DNA from: Planctomycetota bacterium
GTDB taxonomy: Bacteria > Planctomycetota > Phycisphaerae > Phycisphaerales > Phycisphaeraceae
Assembly (NCBI GenBank): GCA_021413865.1
Contig: JAIOPN010000034.1
Location: 1 to 64,000 of the forward strand
Length of the DNA: 64,000 nt
Direction of reading: 5' to 3'
Shown: positions 46,014 to 54,819 of the stretch, in pieces
Layout of the letters: every line of letters begins with the position of its first letter
How positions within the stretch are numbered: the stretch's first letter is position 1
Notes under the pieces: generated by a model
Seen by the model: only the letters and a program-made list of their open reading frames with translations
The model's database searches: none
Told to the model about the DNA's origin: nothing
Position numbers and translations under genes: made by a program

Positions 46014-46838
46014 ATGGAATTACCGATCGCCAAGCAGAGCTACCTGCCGACCGCCGACGCGCTGGTGCGCGCGATCAAGCGGTCGGCCACGATCCTGGCG
46101 AGGACGTTGACGGAAGAGGTGGCGCTCGACAGCGCGACGGTCTTTGCCGACCCCGGCCGCGCCGGCGTGAGCCTGGCGGCGCTTGCGATGGACGTGCGCA
46201 TCCCCGAGGGGGCAACGGCCGAGTCGGCGGTGGGCGAGGTGATGGAGGCCTTCACGCGGGTCGGTGTCGAGTGTCAATCATTGGATTCGGCGGACCACGA
46301 ATGGCCCGCGGGCATGGCGGCGGCGCTGGAGCCGCGCGGGTATCACCCGGTGACACACAGCGTGTACCTGCTGGATCAATACAAACCGCCGACGCGGACG
46401 AACGACCAGATACAGATCATCCCCGCGCGGTCGATGTATCCGGCGCTGCGGGAGCACCTGGCGGTGCAGGCGCGGGCGGAATACGGCGCTGATGATGTAA
46501 CGACTCCGCGTTACGTGCAGGCGTTCATCGATTATCTGGACGAGTCGCGGCTGGACCTTTTCGTCGGCCGGCTGGAGGGGAAGATCGTCGGTTCGATCGG
46601 CGTGGTGACGCTGGGGAACATGGGCGTCATCTACCCGGCGTTCACCGACCCGGCCGCGCGGGGCAAGGGCGTGGCGGGGACGCTGGCGCACTACCTGATG
46701 GACCATTGCAGCCGGGCGCAGTTCGAGCGTGTGCTGCTGGACCGCGTGGCGGGCTGCCCGGCGATCCCGTTCTATGAATCACTGGGGTTCAAGCCGATCG
46801 CGTCGTATGTGCGGTACGACCGCGCGGGCGGGCACTAG
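46014..46838 (+). CDS. GNAT-family N-acetyltransferase
   Basis: The 274-residue protein has a C-terminal GNAT fold. LFVGRLEGKIVGSIGVVTLGNMGVIYPAFTDPAARGKGVAGTLAHYLM contains the R-G-x-G-x-A/G acetyl-CoA loop, and FYESLGF is the usual final motif. The N-terminal 130 residues are not recognisable and may form a second, degenerate GNAT half (YHPVTHSVYLLDQYKP). The substrate is unknown. It lies 33 bases before the VKOR-DsbA gene and may be cotranscribed. Confidence 0.83.
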   Translation: MELPIAKQSYLPTADALVRAIKRSATILARTLTEEVALDSATVFADPGRAGVSLAALAMDVRIPEGATAESAVGEVMEAFTRVGVECQSLDSADHEWPAGMAAALEPRGYHPVTHSVYLLDQYKPPTRTNDQIQIIPARSMYPALREHLAVQARAEYGADDVTTPRYVQAFIDYLDESRLDLFVGRLEGKIVGSIGVVTLGNMGVIYPAFTDPAARGKGVAGTLAHYLMDHCSRAQFERVLLDRVAGCPAIPFYESLGFKPIASYVRYDRAGGH

Positions 46839-46871
46839 GTCTCCTTCCTCCTTCCCTCACGCACACTCACC

Positions 46872-48146
46872 ATGAGCCAAACCGAGAGCCACGACGCCCG
46901 TGTGAACCAGACCGCGACGCATCGCCCGTCGTATCGGGATCGCGAGATCGGCTTGTGGCTGGGCTACGCCCTGCTGCTGCCCGCCGGCGGGGGGCTGGTG
47001 CTGAGCCTGTTCCTGTGGTGGGCGAAGTCCTTCGTGGGACGCGTTCCCGGCTGTAATCCGGGGGTGGTGTTCGACTGCACTCACGCGCTGACGGGCAAGT
47101 GGTCGCAATGGCTCGGGGTGCCGGTCGGGCTGATCGGCGCGATTGTTTACGGGGTGATTTTCGCCGCTGTGCTCTGCCTGCCGTCGCCGGCGGAGCGGAG
47201 TCGGCGGGCGGCGTGGTGCGTCCTGGCGGTGGCCTCGGCGGCCGCGGTCGGGGCCGGCGCGTGGTTCACCTACCTGCAACTGGTCGTGATGCACGCGATC
47301 TGCCCCTACTGCATCGCGACGCACGCGTGCGGCCTGATCGTCCTCCTGATCGTGGCGGCGCGGGCGCCGCTGAGGCACTGGGATGTTCTGGGTGTCACGG
47401 CGGCGGCGTTCCTATCCACGGTGGCGCTCATCGGCGGTCAGGCGTTATACGTCGCGCCGTCGGACGTGCTGCCCGAGCGGCTCAACACCGAGGCAGGCAT
47501 CGAGGGCGACACCGGGCCCGGCCCGCAACGCGTCCTGACGCTTTTCGACGGCAGCGTGATGATTAGACCCCACGAGTGGCTGGTGCAGGGGTCACCCGAT
47601 GCGCCCAAACTGGTGGTGGAGATGTTCGATTACACATGCCCCTCCTGCCGAGCGACATACGCGATGCTCATGCAGGCGCGCACGCGGTACGGCGGGCAGG
47701 TGGCGGTCGTGTCGGTGGTTGTCCCGCTCGAGCCCGCCTGCAACCCGCAGATCCACGTCGTGGACCGGCGGTTCATCGGTGCGTGTGAGCTGGCGAAGCT
47801 CTCGCTGGCCGTCGGGCATGCGGACCACGACGCTTGGATGAAGTTTCACCACTGGATGTTCGACGCGGACCGCGCCCGCACCCCGCCGGAGGCGAAGGCC
47901 AGGGCCGTGGAACTGCTGGGCTCCGATCGGCTGGAGAAGGCCCTGCGGGACCCGTGGGTCGAGCAGCAGCTCAAACGGCACATCGAACTGTTCGAGAAAG
48001 CCGGCGGCCGCGGGGTGCCCATCACGCTCTGGGGGCCGAAAGTGCGGTCGGACCTGCTGCAAAAGATGGAATTCGAGCTCGGGCTCACGCCGGTCGGGCC
48101 GACGGCGTCTGTCTTACGGCCAGCAACGCGGCCATCCGCCCCGTGA
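46872..48146 (+). CDS. Vitamin K epoxide reductase homologue fused to DsbA-like thioredoxin
   Basis: The 424-residue protein has about five helices (residues 28-220) with the VKOR cysteines C61/C69 (GCNPGVVFDCTHAL) and C144-P-Y-C147. A periplasmic DsbA-like domain with C256-P-S-C259 (MFDYTCPSCRATY) follows. VKOR passes electrons from the fused thioredoxin to quinone, so the protein can make disulfides by itself in place of DsbA/DsbB. GVPITLWG near the end is the cis-Pro loop. The 3' end overlaps the convergent pgeF gene by 62 bases. Confidence 0.93.
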   Translation: MSQTESHDARVNQTATHRPSYRDREIGLWLGYALLLPAGGGLVLSLFLWWAKSFVGRVPGCNPGVVFDCTHALTGKWSQWLGVPVGLIGAIVYGVIFAAVLCLPSPAERSRRAAWCVLAVASAAAVGAGAWFTYLQLVVMHAICPYCIATHACGLIVLLIVAARAPLRHWDVLGVTAAAFLSTVALIGGQALYVAPSDVLPERLNTEAGIEGDTGPGPQRVLTLFDGSVMIRPHEWLVQGSPDAPKLVVEMFDYTCPSCRATYAMLMQARTRYGGQVAVVSVVVPLEPACNPQIHVVDRRFIGACELAKLSLAVGHADHDAWMKFHHWMFDADRARTPPEAKARAVELLGSDRLEKALRDPWVEQQLKRHIELFEKAGGRGVPITLWGPKVRSDLLQKMEFELGLTPVGPTASVLRPATRPSAP

Positions 48147-48930
48147 CGCCCCTGTCGCGGCGGTGGCTGAAGAAATCATCCGCATCGCGGAAGGAGCAGA
48201 GGTCGGTGCGGTCGATACGGCCCCCGTCGATGCCCGCGGCGAACAGTTGCCGCGTGACGGCGAGCGCCAGGTCGACGTGCGGCCTGCGCCCGGGTGAATC
48301 GAGCACGGCGGGAGAGAGGCCGCTGCGGTGGAAGGCCTCCGCGACCTCGGGGCCGACCTCGAAATGTTCGGCGCCGATGCACGGGCCGACCGCGGCGATG
48401 ATCTGTCGCGGTGACACCCCCATATCCTGCCGGAAGTGTGCGAGGGTAGATCTCAGCACCCCCGCGACGACGCCGCGCCACCCGGCGTGAACCGCCGCGA
48501 CGCAGCGCCCCGTTTCATCCGCCAACAAGATCGGCACGCAGTCGGCAACGCGGATCGAGAGCACGACACCGGGAGTGCACGTGATCTGTGCATCGGCATT
48601 GGGGTGATGGTCATGGTTGGCGTCGGTGACGGTGATGCAATCGGAGCCGTGGACCTGGTGGACCCACGCGTGGCGGTGCGATGGGCAGCCCATCGCGGCG
48701 AGGACACGGCGGTAATTGGCCTCGATGTGTTCGGGGGTGTCGGTGGCACCGCTCGGAACGGTTTTTTGCCCGGGGTCGAGGCCGCAGGAGAGGCCGAGAT
48801 TGAGGCTGTCAAACGGAGGGGCGCTAACGCCCCCGTGCCGGGTCGTGAACGCGTGGGGCATGTCGATCCGCGTAAGCAACGGCGAGCGATAGATCACCAA
48901 GCCTTCATCAGATACAACGCGTTCGAGCAT
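48085..48930 (-). CDS. pgeF: Peptidoglycan editing factor / multicopper-like laccase family (YfiH)
   Basis: The ATG at 48930 (after CGAGGCGAC) gives 281 residues. HAFTTRHGGVSAPPFDSLNLG, HQVHGSDCI, VRVADCVPIL-like IRVADCVPIL and AAVHAGWRGVVAGVL hold the zinc/copper His, Cys, His triad of the COG1496 family. VGPCIGAEHFEVG follows. E. coli PgeF removes L-Ser misincorporated into the peptidoglycan stem; other members act as purine nucleoside-modifying enzymes. The last 62 bases overlap the VKOR gene on the other strand. Confidence 0.93.
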   Translation of the reverse strand: MLERVVSDEGLVIYRSPLLTRIDMPHAFTTRHGGVSAPPFDSLNLGLSCGLDPGQKTVPSGATDTPEHIEANYRRVLAAMGCPSHRHAWVHQVHGSDCITVTDANHDHHPNADAQITCTPGVVLSIRVADCVPILLADETGRCVAAVHAGWRGVVAGVLRSTLAHFRQDMGVSPRQIIAAVGPCIGAEHFEVGPEVAEAFHRSGLSPAVLDSPGRRPHVDLALAVTRQLFAAGIDGGRIDRTDLCSFRDADDFFSHRRDRGVTGRMAALLAVRQTPSARPA

Positions 48931-49277
48931 GTCGCCTCGATAACTCAGCCGCGGGACGGCTTCGGGGGTGTGGAAAACATGTTGATAGGTCTGATTCCAC
49001 TTGACGCAGGGGGGCGAAGATGATCCAGCGCGCGGGGTACGCGAGTGCCGCACCGCGGATTACGGCTGCGGAAACATAGCCGTTAGTGGTTTTGGCGTGA
49101 GGTCTTACGTTGTCTAAGCATGCAATTGATATGGGATTGCTCTCCTATCAAGGGCCCGCTCGGGGATTGGCTTTATCTGGGGCTCGCGGCGTACCGTGTT
49201 GTGGAAAAGCAGGTTTGGGGCGGCGTCCGCTAACCTTTGCCTAATGCTGTCTTTAGGTTCGGACGGCGAACGCGGGC
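48931..49277. other. Intergenic gap of 347 bases without a recognised gene
   Basis: The gap lies between pgeF and lepB, both reverse. It contains no credible ORF, tRNA or strong terminator. A small hairpin (CCTAA...TTAGG, about 49241-49258) is seen, and the bases around 49090-49150 are AT-richer than the surroundings. The 3' end of the lepB transcript must fall here. Confidence 0.6.
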
Positions 49278-50972
49278 TTAGTGGATGAACCGCATGTCGG
49301 CGAAGTTTGGGATGATGTAGCGGCTGTCGAAACTCAGACCGAACGGCGCGGGGAAGTAAACAAAAAAAGCGCGGCCCATCATGAGCTTGCGCGGCACGAC
49401 GCCCCAGTGTTGCTTGTTGCCCGCCAGCATTCGCGCCTCGATCCAGGGATCGATTGTGGTCCAGTACCTGCCGTCCTGGCTCCTGGGGCTGTTGTCGCCC
49501 AGGCAGAAGAACTGATCGGCTTCGAGTTGAATCGGCTCGCCCTCGGCAACGACGTGTTCGGTTCTGTCGGGGTCGCGTTCGATGGACTTGATCAGCACCC
49601 CGGTGGCAGGCTTGCCTCCGCCGCCGCCTTCGGGGTTCTCGTAGGTGCCCGAGATGTAGTAGATGTCGCGGTCCAACTCGACCTCGTGCATGGTGACAGG
49701 CGAGCCGGCGACCCGGATGCCGACGTCGGGCATCCATCCCGAGCGCAGCGGCAGGCGTTCCTTCGCCAGCTCGATGGAGGTGATGTCGAACGGGTGCGCC
49801 AGCACGCGTTGGCCGTCCACCCACAGGCTCAGTTCCTGATCGACGAACCAGAGCTCGACGCGGCGGGTGTCGCCCTGTCGGAACGGGGCGACGTGGCCCT
49901 CAGCGATCACGTGGGGCGTGGCCTTGCCGTCGATCTGGCTTGAGAGCGTGGCGGTGCCGTCGGCCTCGATGCGGGCGATGAGGCGGTGCGGCGGTGCGTT
50001 TGGCGGGGTGTCGTCCAGGCGGGCGGAAGTGTGCAACTCAACCGACAGGCCGTCCCGGCTGGGTTGGAACGATGCGGCGACGCGGATGTCCTCGATCGGT
50101 TCGGGGTGCCCGGGAGTCTGCGCCTGGTTGTAGGCGTACCAGACGGGGCGACCACCGCCCAGGCGCGAGAAATCGAACAGGACCTCGCCCGGCTCGGACG
50201 AGGGGTAGCTGTAGCTGGATTTGCCCTCGATGTCCCAGCCCTCGCCCCTGGCCGCCACCCACGGGGTTACCCACGGATACTGGCCGCGCTCGGGCCTGTC
50301 ATGCCCGAGGTCCAGCGGGACGTACGACGAGTGGTAGATCGGCTGCCATACATCGCGCTGCACCTTTTCGCGGTCGGTCTTGCGGGCGATCTGCCACTGG
50401 CGCCCCGCGGGCCTGGCGTAGATGTTGCCGTCGATGATCCAGACGCTGTCGCCCGGGAGGCCGATCAGGCGTTTGATGAAGTTGGTGCTCGGACCGGGCG
50501 AGCCGTCGGAGTTACGGCCCTGCGGGTTCTTGAAGACGACGACGTCCCAGCGCTGGGGCTCGCTGAGGCTGTAGATGTACTTGTGTACGAGGATGCGGTC
50601 GCCGGAACTGATGCGGGTGCCGGCGGGGACCTTCACCGGGTTGTTGCACATCGGGCAGATGACGGTGGTCTTTTGCGTGAGGTAGGGGCGGACCAGCGCC
50701 CGGCGGTGGGCCTGGTCGTAGTCCACGTGTTGGCGGGGGTCGGGGTCGAAGCTGAAGCGGTAGCCGCACTGGTCGCAGCGGGCGACGACGTGCTCGCCCA
50801 GGAGCGTCGGCGCCATCGAGCCCGTGGGGATCACGAACGCCTCAACCACATAGGCGCGGAAGACGAACGCCAACACGAACGCGATGATGATCGACTCGAA
50901 CGTTTCCTTGATGGTCTCGTCGGTGGGCTTTTCGGCCGGCGGCGTCGCGGGGGGTGTGGCGGTGTCGTTCAC
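49278..50972 (-). CDS. lepB: Signal peptidase I with zinc-ribbon-like and long beta insertions
   Basis: The 564-residue protein has one membrane helix at about 28-48, catalytic S52 in FVIPTGSMAPTL and catalytic K167 in FIKRLIGLPGD. GDNSPRSQDGR lies near residue 500. Typical Lep proteins have 180-330 residues. Two insertions explain the size. A C66-x2-C69...C106-P-M-C109 pair sits between the Ser and Lys boxes. A domain of about 250 residues (200-450) has text such as VELWFVDQELSLWVDGQRV, suggesting a LamG-like fold. The enzyme cuts signal peptides on the outer face of the inner membrane. A weak CCGACG-N17-TAGAAT promoter is seen at 51005-51033. Confidence 0.93.
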   Translation of the reverse strand: MNDTATPPATPPAEKPTDETIKETFESIIIAFVLAFVFRAYVVEAFVIPTGSMAPTLLGEHVVARCDQCGYRFSFDPDPRQHVDYDQAHRRALVRPYLTQKTTVICPMCNNPVKVPAGTRISSGDRILVHKYIYSLSEPQRWDVVVFKNPQGRNSDGSPGPSTNFIKRLIGLPGDSVWIIDGNIYARPAGRQWQIARKTDREKVQRDVWQPIYHSSYVPLDLGHDRPERGQYPWVTPWVAARGEGWDIEGKSSYSYPSSEPGEVLFDFSRLGGGRPVWYAYNQAQTPGHPEPIEDIRVAASFQPSRDGLSVELHTSARLDDTPPNAPPHRLIARIEADGTATLSSQIDGKATPHVIAEGHVAPFRQGDTRRVELWFVDQELSLWVDGQRVLAHPFDITSIELAKERLPLRSGWMPDVGIRVAGSPVTMHEVELDRDIYYISGTYENPEGGGGGKPATGVLIKSIERDPDRTEHVVAEGEPIQLEADQFFCLGDNSPRSQDGRYWTTIDPWIEARMLAGNKQHWGVVPRKLMMGRAFFVYFPAPFGLSFDSRYIIPNFADMRFIH

Positions 50973-51004
50973 GTCTGGCTCTCGGTGGCGTGGGAGGAAC
51001 GCTG

Positions 51005-51033
51005 ATTCTACTCATTCGATCCGTGGGCGTCGG
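51005..51033 (-). promoter_or_regulatory. Possible promoter of lepB
   Basis: On the reverse strand, CCGACG (51033-51028) and TAGAAT (51010-51005) are 17 bases apart, about 32 bases before the lepB ATG. The -10 box is good and the -35 weak. Confidence 0.35.
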
Positions 51034-51135
51034 CCGACTTGCCTCGCCGCGCCGCAACCGCTACAAATGCCGCCTGTCGCGGGGTTGCCTCCTCGCTATT
51101 TCGCACACGGCCGACAGGCCCACAGACGCACAAAT

Positions 51136-52392
51136 ATGCTCCCCCAATTCATTGTCAGCGTCATCACAATTCTCGTCGTCATACACGTCATCCTGCTGAG
51201 CTGCTCGTACCTCATCTTCCTGGAGCGCAAGGTCGCCGCCTGGACGCAGGACCGCATCGGCCCCAACCGCACCAACTTCTCCTTCGGCCTGCTCCCGTTC
51301 AAGGGCAAGCACTTCGGCCTGGGCCAGGCGCTGGCGGACGGCATCAAGCTCTTCTTCAAAGAGGACTACACCCCGCCGCAGGTGGACAGGGTTCTCTTCA
51401 TCCTCGCCCCCATCATCGTCGTCATCCCCGCGCTGCTGAGCTGGGCGGTCATCCCGTGGGGCGGTTACTACCTGTTTGACCAGGCCTTCACGGTGCCGGC
51501 GTGGCTCCCGCTGCTGGGCGGTGTCGTCGTCAGTCCGACGATCGTTAACGTCACCGCCGCGCCGATCAACATCGGCGTCGTTTATATCCTGGCCATCGGC
51601 TCGACGGCGGTGTACGGCGTGGTCGTCGGCGGGTACGCCTCCAACAACAAGTACTCCTTCCTCGGCGGCCTCCGCGCCACCGCCCAGATGCTCAGCTACG
51701 AAATCCCCATGGCGCTCTGCGTCCTGGTCGTGATCCTCACCAGCCACGGCGCCCTGGGCGCCGACCAGTTCGTCCACCAGCAGGCCAACGGCGTGTGGAA
51801 CATCTTCTACCAGCCGCTGCTGGCGATCATCTTCTTCGCCTGCGTGCTGGCGGAGTGCAACCGCGCCCCGTTCGACCTGGCCGAGGCCGAGCAGGAGCTC
51901 GTCGGCGGCTACCACACCGAATACTCCTCCATGAAGTGGGCGCTCTTCTTCCTGGGTGAATACATCCACATGATCACCGGCGCGGGGTTCTTCACACTCC
52001 TCTTCCTGGGCGGCTGGGACCTGCCGATTATCCAGGAGCCGCTCATCGGCGGCCTGGGCCTGGTGCTCCTCAAGTTCATCGTCTTCGCCTCCAAGATCCT
52101 CGTCCTGCTCTTTGTGATGATGTGGATCCGCTGGACGCTGCCTCGCTTCCGTTTCGACCAGCTCATGCGGCTGGCGTGGCGTGCGTTGATCCCGCTCGCG
52201 CTGCTCATCCTCCTCGCGTCCGGCTTCCTGGTGTTCAAGCAGCACGCGAAATGGTTCTCGCCCTGGCTCTACACGGCGGTGAACATCGGGGCGATCGTCC
52301 TCGCGGCGGTCATCGGCCCGTTCCTGCCCCAGGGCCCGCCGATGAACCGGAAGGTCGGCCTCGCGGGCTCGCGGTTCAGCCCGGTCGTCTGA
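51136..52392 (+). CDS. nuoH: NADH-quinone oxidoreductase subunit H
   Basis: The 418-residue polytopic protein shows FLERKVAAWTQDRIGPNRTN, LADGIKLFFKED, YASNNKYSFLGGLRATAQMLSYEIP and CNRAPFDLAEAEQELVGGYHTEYSSMKW. These are all classical NuoH/ND1 segments lining the quinone site. It is longer than the usual 320-350 residues owing to a loop after helix 2 and a C-terminal extension. No Shine-Dalgarno is evident before the ATG. No other complex I gene is adjacent; nuoI lies 3.4 kb downstream behind three unrelated genes. Confidence 0.96.
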   Translation: MLPQFIVSVITILVVIHVILLSCSYLIFLERKVAAWTQDRIGPNRTNFSFGLLPFKGKHFGLGQALADGIKLFFKEDYTPPQVDRVLFILAPIIVVIPALLSWAVIPWGGYYLFDQAFTVPAWLPLLGGVVVSPTIVNVTAAPINIGVVYILAIGSTAVYGVVVGGYASNNKYSFLGGLRATAQMLSYEIPMALCVLVVILTSHGALGADQFVHQQANGVWNIFYQPLLAIIFFACVLAECNRAPFDLAEAEQELVGGYHTEYSSMKWALFFLGEYIHMITGAGFFTLLFLGGWDLPIIQEPLIGGLGLVLLKFIVFASKILVLLFVMMWIRWTLPRFRFDQLMRLAWRALIPLALLILLASGFLVFKQHAKWFSPWLYTAVNIGAIVLAAVIGPFLPQGPPMNRKVGLAGSRFSPVV

Positions 52393-52400
52393 TCCGTCTA

Positions 52401-52448
52401 CTCTCCCGCCGGGAGAAGGTGGCGGCGTCTTCACTGACGGGTGAGGGG
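52401..52448. repeat. Degenerate relative of the CTCTCCC/GGGAGA palindrome
   Basis: CTCTCCC at 52401-52407 and GGGAGA at 52411-52416 flank a GCC loop, starting 8 bases after the nuoH stop. The following GGTGGCGGCGTC...GGTGAGGGG resembles the outer part of such elements. It is less perfect than the three copies at 3224, 33231 and 54739. Confidence 0.5.
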
Positions 52449-52493
52449 ATCGCAGGCCGCGTGTGTGGTGCGAGGTCACGACCAGAGCACGGC

Positions 52494-53801
52494 ATGTCAC
52501 AAACCACCGCCAATCCCCGCCGCGCCATCATCGGCTTTACCGCGATCGCGATCCTCCCGCTGTTCTTCCTCATTGATTCTGCCGTTGGCCTGGTGCGCGG
52601 TTGGCACATCACCTACGGGCAGGAGAAGGCGATCCTCGCCGGCATGGTTGGGCTGCTCGCGGCGGCCCTCCTGTTGTTCGTGACCCCGCGCGGGAAGCTA
52701 TTTCTTGCGCAGCGCTGGCCGCATCTCTTTTGCTTGCTGGTCATTTTTCTGCTGGGTGTTGCGGGCCTGGAGTTCGCCGCCCGGCACATGCAGGCCGAGG
52801 AGGCGCCGTTCCATCTCCGCCAGCCATCACACACGTGGCTGTTCCGCCCGGACCCGGCCATCCTCCCCGGCCTCTCGCCCGAGTCTCGCTACACCACGAA
52901 CCGTGACGGCGTGCGCGGGACCGACATGCCGCCGCGCGATCAGGCGATCCGCATCCTCTGCCTGGGCGGCAGCACGACCGAGTGTCTTTACCTCGACGAT
53001 TCCAGGACGTGGACGCACCTGCTCGTGGGGGAGCTGAACGCCAGCCCATCGAAGAAGCCGGCCTGGGTCGGCAGCGCCGGGGCCAGCGGGATGACCTCCG
53101 AGGCGCACGTCGAGTTTATACGCACCTCCCGGCTCATGGACCAGATCGACGTGCTCGTCGTGATGATGGGTGTGAACGATCTCGCTAAATCCCTCGTGCC
53201 GGATAAGCCTGGAGAGGGTGGGGGAGGCGAGGTGCGGCGCCCCGAGTTGATCGGCCGGCCGCTCTGGCGTCAGTCCAAGGCCCTCATCGAGGCGGGCGTG
53301 ATCGTCAAACGCCTCAGGCAGCGGATCACAGAAGGCTCAATCATTTACGAAGATGTCGGCGGCGAGAGCTACATCCAACGCCGCGCCCGTCGGCAGCAGG
53401 CGAAGCTGGTGGACGACGTCAGCGACCTCACGGGTCCCGGCTCGATGCTGGCGAAATACCCTGAGCGCATCGCCGCGATCATCGATGCCTGCAAGGCGCA
53501 CAATGTGACAGTGTATTTCGTGACCCAGCCGGTTCTGTGGTCAGAGAACAGTCCGCCCGAGGCGCAGAAGCTATTCTGGTTCGGCTGGCGCGCCGATGGG
53601 AGTTACCTCAGCGTCAAGGCGTTGTGCGGGCTGATGGACCGCTACAACGCAGCCCTGCGTGAGACCTGCGCCGCGCGGGGCGTGGTGTGCATCGACCTCT
53701 CATCGATGAACGGCAAACAGGAATGCTTTTACGACGATTGCCACTTCACGGAGGCAGGGGCACGCCAGGTGGCGAAGCTGATCCCTCAGGGGATGCGGTG
53801 A
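52494..53801 (+). CDS. Membrane-anchored SGNH/GDSL-like hydrolase
   Basis: The ATG at 52494 gives 435 residues: three helices in the first 95, then an SGNH fold. RILCLGGSTTECLYLDD carries the nucleophile Ser (G-G-S-T), VVMMGVNDLAK the block III Asn, and DDCHFTEAGARQVAKL the Asp-x-x-His pair. Such enzymes remove or add acyl groups on sugars and polymers. The soluble part probably faces outwards. The next gene overlaps the stop (GTGA), so the two are translationally coupled. Confidence 0.87.
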   Translation: MSQTTANPRRAIIGFTAIAILPLFFLIDSAVGLVRGWHITYGQEKAILAGMVGLLAAALLLFVTPRGKLFLAQRWPHLFCLLVIFLLGVAGLEFAARHMQAEEAPFHLRQPSHTWLFRPDPAILPGLSPESRYTTNRDGVRGTDMPPRDQAIRILCLGGSTTECLYLDDSRTWTHLLVGELNASPSKKPAWVGSAGASGMTSEAHVEFIRTSRLMDQIDVLVVMMGVNDLAKSLVPDKPGEGGGGEVRRPELIGRPLWRQSKALIEAGVIVKRLRQRITEGSIIYEDVGGESYIQRRARRQQAKLVDDVSDLTGPGSMLAKYPERIAAIIDACKAHNVTVYFVTQPVLWSENSPPEAQKLFWFGWRADGSYLSVKALCGLMDRYNAALRETCAARGVVCIDLSSMNGKQECFYDDCHFTEAGARQVAKLIPQGMR

Positions 53802-54727
53802 ATAAACCAGGAGCGAGCGAGTCCGGCTCGCTGGTCCATTATCATGCCGCCATGCTGACGGCAGCCATTGAGTCTCTTGCCCGTGCCTACTCATGCATCG
53901 CGCCCACCGGCCGAGGTGCGTTCCACGTCGCGCGGCTGGCACGCTGCTCCCGCCCACAGAACCGTTGGCGCGACACCTTCAACATCTCCACGCCCGTATC
54001 CCTCACGCTCGATCTGGACATCGCCACCTACCCCGACCTCTGCATGGCGTACGGCCTGTATGAGATCGACACGGCACGCCTCCTCCGCCGCCTCCTCCGC
54101 CCGGGGGATCACTTCGTGGATGCCGGCGCCAACGTCGGGTACTTCACCATGCTCGCCGCGCGGCGGGTCGGGCCGACAGGGAGGGTGGATGCCTTCGAGC
54201 CGCAGCCCGACAACCGTGCACGACTGCTCGCCCACCTCCAGCGAAACGGGCTGAGCGACAGCGTACGCGTCCACGCCCCGGCGCTGAGCGACCGCGAGGG
54301 CCAGGCGGTCATCCACGCGCCGGACGATCCGGGGCACAACCACGGCGAATCGTCGCTCTTCGTTTCGCCCGGGGTGAAGTCACGCGACACGGCCGTGCCG
54401 ACGGCCCGCATGGATGCGGTGCTCGCCGGCGCTTCACCACGGCTGGTCAAGATGGATGTCGAGGGCGCGGAGCCTCTTGTCATCGCGGGGATGCGCGGGC
54501 TGCTGGCGGGGGACCGGCCGCCGATGATCGTGATGGAGCACAACGTGCCGAGCCTGGCCGCCGCGGGGTTCGCGCCCGACGAGGCGGTGCGGCGGTTGCT
54601 CGAACTCCAGCCGGGCTATCGCGTGTACCGGATCGGGGGATCGCTCCAGTTGATCAAACCGGAGCTCGCCACGCTGGCGGCCATGCCGCAGGTGAACCTG
54701 TTGTTCAGCGTCGAACCGTTGCGGTAG
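53798..54727 (+). CDS. FkbM-family SAM-dependent methyltransferase
   Basis: The GTG overlaps the previous stop and has AGGGG 5 bases upstream; an ATG at 53852 is the alternative. The 309-residue protein has DHFVDAGANVGYFTMLAARRVG (SAM loop), VDAFEPQPDN, and VKMDVEGAEPLVIAGM, the typical FkbM core. FkbM-type enzymes O-methylate sugars and polyketides. Coupling to the SGNH hydrolase suggests both modify the same surface glycan; this is inference. The hairpin at 54739 follows. Confidence 0.88.
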   Translation: MNKPGASESGSLVHYHAAMLTAAIESLARAYSCIAPTGRGAFHVARLARCSRPQNRWRDTFNISTPVSLTLDLDIATYPDLCMAYGLYEIDTARLLRRLLRPGDHFVDAGANVGYFTMLAARRVGPTGRVDAFEPQPDNRARLLAHLQRNGLSDSVRVHAPALSDREGQAVIHAPDDPGHNHGESSLFVSPGVKSRDTAVPTARMDAVLAGASPRLVKMDVEGAEPLVIAGMRGLLAGDRPPMIVMEHNVPSLAAAGFAPDEAVRRLLELQPGYRVYRIGGSLQLIKPELATLAAMPQVNLLFSVEPLR

Positions 54728-54738
54728 CATTTCTTGCC

Positions 54739-54761
54739 CCCCTCTCCCGAAGGGAGAGGGG
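54739..54761. repeat. CCCCTCTCCC/GGGAGAGGGG palindrome, copy 3
   Basis: A perfect 10-bp stem with a GAA loop lies 11 bases after the FkbM stop. The stem is identical to copy 2, including the outer pairs. Confidence 0.8.
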
Positions 54762-54819
54762 ACCGGAGTTGCGAAGCCGTCCCCGAACTTTTCACGTCAC
54801 CCTCATAAGGAAGTCCGCC

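Noticed and set aside
52601-52906. Short open frames inside the SGNH hydrolase gene as separate small proteins
   Set aside because: They lie in alternative frames with no start signal, and the SGNH frame contains all catalytic blocks.
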